This document shows, in pieces, positions 62,702-64,000 of a stretch of DNA of 64,000 bases (position 1 is its first letter; every line of letters starts with the position of its first letter). Source of the stretch: Methylobacterium sp. J-090 (lineage in GTDB: Bacteria; Pseudomonadota; Alphaproteobacteria; Rhizobiales; Beijerinckiaceae); the NCBI RefSeq assembly GCF_022829345.1, contig NZ_JAKSXV010000089.1:124001-188000 (forward strand), in the 5' to 3' direction. A program made the position numbers and the translations under genes. The notes below the pieces were generated by a model, which was given only the letters and a program-made list of their open reading frames with translations, was not told the DNA's origin and ran no database searches.

Positions 62702-63243
62702 ATGGCTGGAAAATCAGCATTTTCAGAGGGTGTTTCGACAAATCGCATCATTTGCCTTCGTTGATCTAGAAGCCTTTTTCACCTCTGTCGAAATGCGCTT
62801 GGCTAGTTGCGACACCTGAGCCGTAGCCCCCGGCCCGGCGCCCGTCTATCCCGTCCGGCCACCAGACACCGGACCCCATGTCAGCCGCACCCAAGATCGT
62901 CCCCGCCGCCCCGCAGGCTTGGCGCCAGGGCTTCCTGAACCTTCGGCCGAGCGTCGTGCCGTGCCTGGGCCTGGGCCTGGGCTTGACCCAACAAGCTGGG
63001 CAGGTATTCATGAGAAGTGCGTCGACTTCCTGGACCGTTGGGCGGATCGCGTTCGTGAACACCGCCCACTACCGCGATACCCCGGGCCGGCCGACGGGCG
63101 CGGTCCCGATCTGGCTGTTCGGGCGGTGAAACAAGCCAGCGCGCAACCATTGGCTGACTACAGACTTTAGCTCGCTCGCGGGCAGATGATCTGCCCGTCA
63201 GCGAACGTGCAAGGCAGCCCCTAACGGTCCTATGATCAGGGTC
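62702..63243. other. gene-poor segment at the left end of the second element
   Basis: About 540 bp between the tRNA-Lys fragment and the NepR-like ORF. Short frames exist on both strands (for example 62878-63129 and 62766-63062) but none has a convincing ribosome site, family motif or coding bias. A CTGGGC repeat occurs near 62970. It may hold degraded genes. Confidence 0.4.
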
Positions 63244-63393
63244 ATGCAGCAGATCTGGGTTCCCCGATCTGGGCGGCTACGGTTTTCGCCCTTCCTCTGC
63301 GGAATCGCTGCTGCCCTTGCTGAGCTATGTCCGCTGCCTCTCACCGATCCGCTGCCGGATCGTATTGTGGTGGCGCTACAGGCCCTGTCATAG
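63244..63393 (+). CDS. 49-residue NepR-like protein (candidate anti-sigma factor)
   Basis: Encodes MQQIWVPRSGRLRF, then a 28-residue core from CGIAAALAELCP to LPDRIVVALQALS. The core aligns without gaps to the NepR family helix pair (consensus I-x3-L..P-V-P-D-R..L..L), including the invariant P-x-P-D-R and the hydrophobic pattern. NepR binds the stress sigma factor EcfG and is released by phosphorylated PhyR. AGGG sits close to the ATG. The N-terminal leader is short for the family. It precedes the CHASE3 sensor gene by 266 bp. Confidence 0.5.
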   Translation: MQQIWVPRSGRLRFSPFLCGIAAALAELCPLPLTDPLPDRIVVALQALS

Positions 63394-63659
63394 ATGTAAC
63401 GCGGCCCGTCGCTTTTCACCCATGCGGGCTCGCCTTCAAGAACAGCAGATCAACGTAACTGGCCGGCCGGGCTGCGCGCGAGAACCGCGCTCCGGACTCG
63501 TACTGCACCTTCTCGATCCCGTTCCGTGCTACGTTGATCAGGATGAAGGCTTCTCCTCTGGGACAACAGCTACTGCCGCGTTATGAAGGCGTGGCAGGCC
63601 AAGAGCGCATTTGGCTGTGCAGGTAGAATCTGTAGTCTCTGTGCAAGGTCCAGTCGAAA
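63394..63659. other. intergenic region before the CHASE3 sensor
   Basis: 266 bp with no supported gene. It should contain the promoter of the CHASE3 gene. No EcfG-type site was found. Confidence 0.35.
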
Positions 63660-64000
63660 ATGCCGAACACGTTTGGCCTCAACCGCACCCTCGGTGGGGC
63701 CGTCGGCGCCATCGCTTTGGTCGCAACTTTAAGTAGCGGCCTCGTCCTGACAGCCTTCAACCAGGTGCATGATGCAACCGAGGCTCGACGCCAAGTCACG
63801 TTGGTTTTGCGCGATCTCGATGCCTTCCGAGCTGCAATGCTTAACCAAGAGACCGGGCTGCGAGGCTACCTGCTCACCGGACGAGAAACGAGTCTTGAGC
63901 CTTATCGCGCAGGCCGTCCTGCCCTGGACCAGACGATCGACCGTCTCGCTGCCCGGATTGGCGCAAGCGCTGTGCCCTCGCCCCTGCTGAACGACGCCGT
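63660..64000 (+). CDS. CHASE3-domain sensor protein (partial, C-terminus off window)
   Basis: The visible 113 residues start MPNTFGLNRTLGGAVGAI with a membrane helix (ALVATLSSGLVLTAFNQV), then a periplasmic CHASE3 domain recognised by LVLRDLDAFRAAMLNQETG and GYLLTGRETSLEPYR. In alphaproteobacteria CHASE3 domains commonly head HWE/HisKA_2 histidine kinases that control PhyR, or cyclases. The output domain lies beyond the right edge. It lies downstream of the NepR-like ORF on the presumed tRNA-Lys island. Confidence 0.85.
   Translation, partial: MPNTFGLNRTLGGAVGAIALVATLSSGLVLTAFNQVHDATEARRQVTLVLRDLDAFRAAMLNQETGLRGYLLTGRETSLEPYRAGRPALDQTIDRLAARIGASAVPSPLLNDA

Noticed and set aside
62766..63129. 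Two overlapping short frames on opposite strands at the left end of the second element
   Set aside because: No ribosome site, motif or coding bias in either; they lie over a Gly/Leu-type DNA repeat.

Overview
The window looks like the chromosome of a high-GC alphaproteobacterium of the Hyphomicrobiales, most likely Methylobacterium or Methylorubrum. Clues are the trpA-accD-folC order, an AccD without its zinc-ribbon cysteines, an HWE kinase, a PQQ-type sugar dehydrogenase, a Rhizobiales-type inverted-repeat element and a group I intron inside a tRNA-Arg(CCU) gene. The genus is an inference from gene content.

Positions 1-10734 are one end of a prophage or phage-derived element integrated at the 3' end of tRNA-Ser(GCU). 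Almost all its genes are on the minus strand. Reading leftward from the tRNA they are: tyrosine integrase, a small HTH protein, an excisionase-like protein, a PC4-like ssDNA-binding protein, a DnaB helicase, a DUF1376 replication protein, two DNA-binding proteins, a regulatory gap with an oppositely oriented small gene, a coiled-coil protein, a ClpP-like protease, a tail assembly chaperone and a truncated tape measure protein. No terminase, portal or capsid gene lies in the window.

Positions 10748-43350 are mostly core chromosome: LPS-type glycosyltransferase, acyl-CoA ligase, GluQRS, a TadE/TadE/TadG pilus cassette, a hybrid histidine kinase, trpA-accD-folC, an Omp25-like porin, thioredoxin, sugar dehydrogenase, an orphan ABC ATPase, an IalB-like protein, argH with divergent tlpA, a chemotaxis receptor, murJ, sodB, an HWE kinase, trmB-metK and an XRE regulator. 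This block ends with the intron-bearing tRNA-Arg(CCU).

Positions 43526-62382 carry an SNase-like protein, an M48 lipoprotein protease, a kinase with an ethylene-receptor-type copper-binding membrane domain and its receiver protein, an ABC exporter, an MFS transporter coupled to a PRC-barrel protein, a second PRC-barrel protein, a 41-residue membrane protein, a SWIB-domain protein, a Tat-type DJ-1/PfpI protein, an amino acid permease, a methyltransferase, a secreted Gly/Tyr/Arg-repeat protein, a TonB-dependent receptor and a MetA/SphA-like outer-membrane protein.

At 62657-62701 there is a 45-bp 3' fragment of tRNA-Lys(CUU), read as the distal attachment site of a second integrated element that runs off the right edge. 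The visible part is gene-poor but holds a 49-residue NepR-like ORF and the start of a CHASE3-domain sensor, a pairing that suggests an accessory general-stress-response module.

The strongest observations are the group I intron, the ethylene-receptor-like kinase, the NepR-like/CHASE3 pair on the tRNA-Lys island, and a roughly 110-bp stem-loop repeat present in two copies about 13.5 kb apart.
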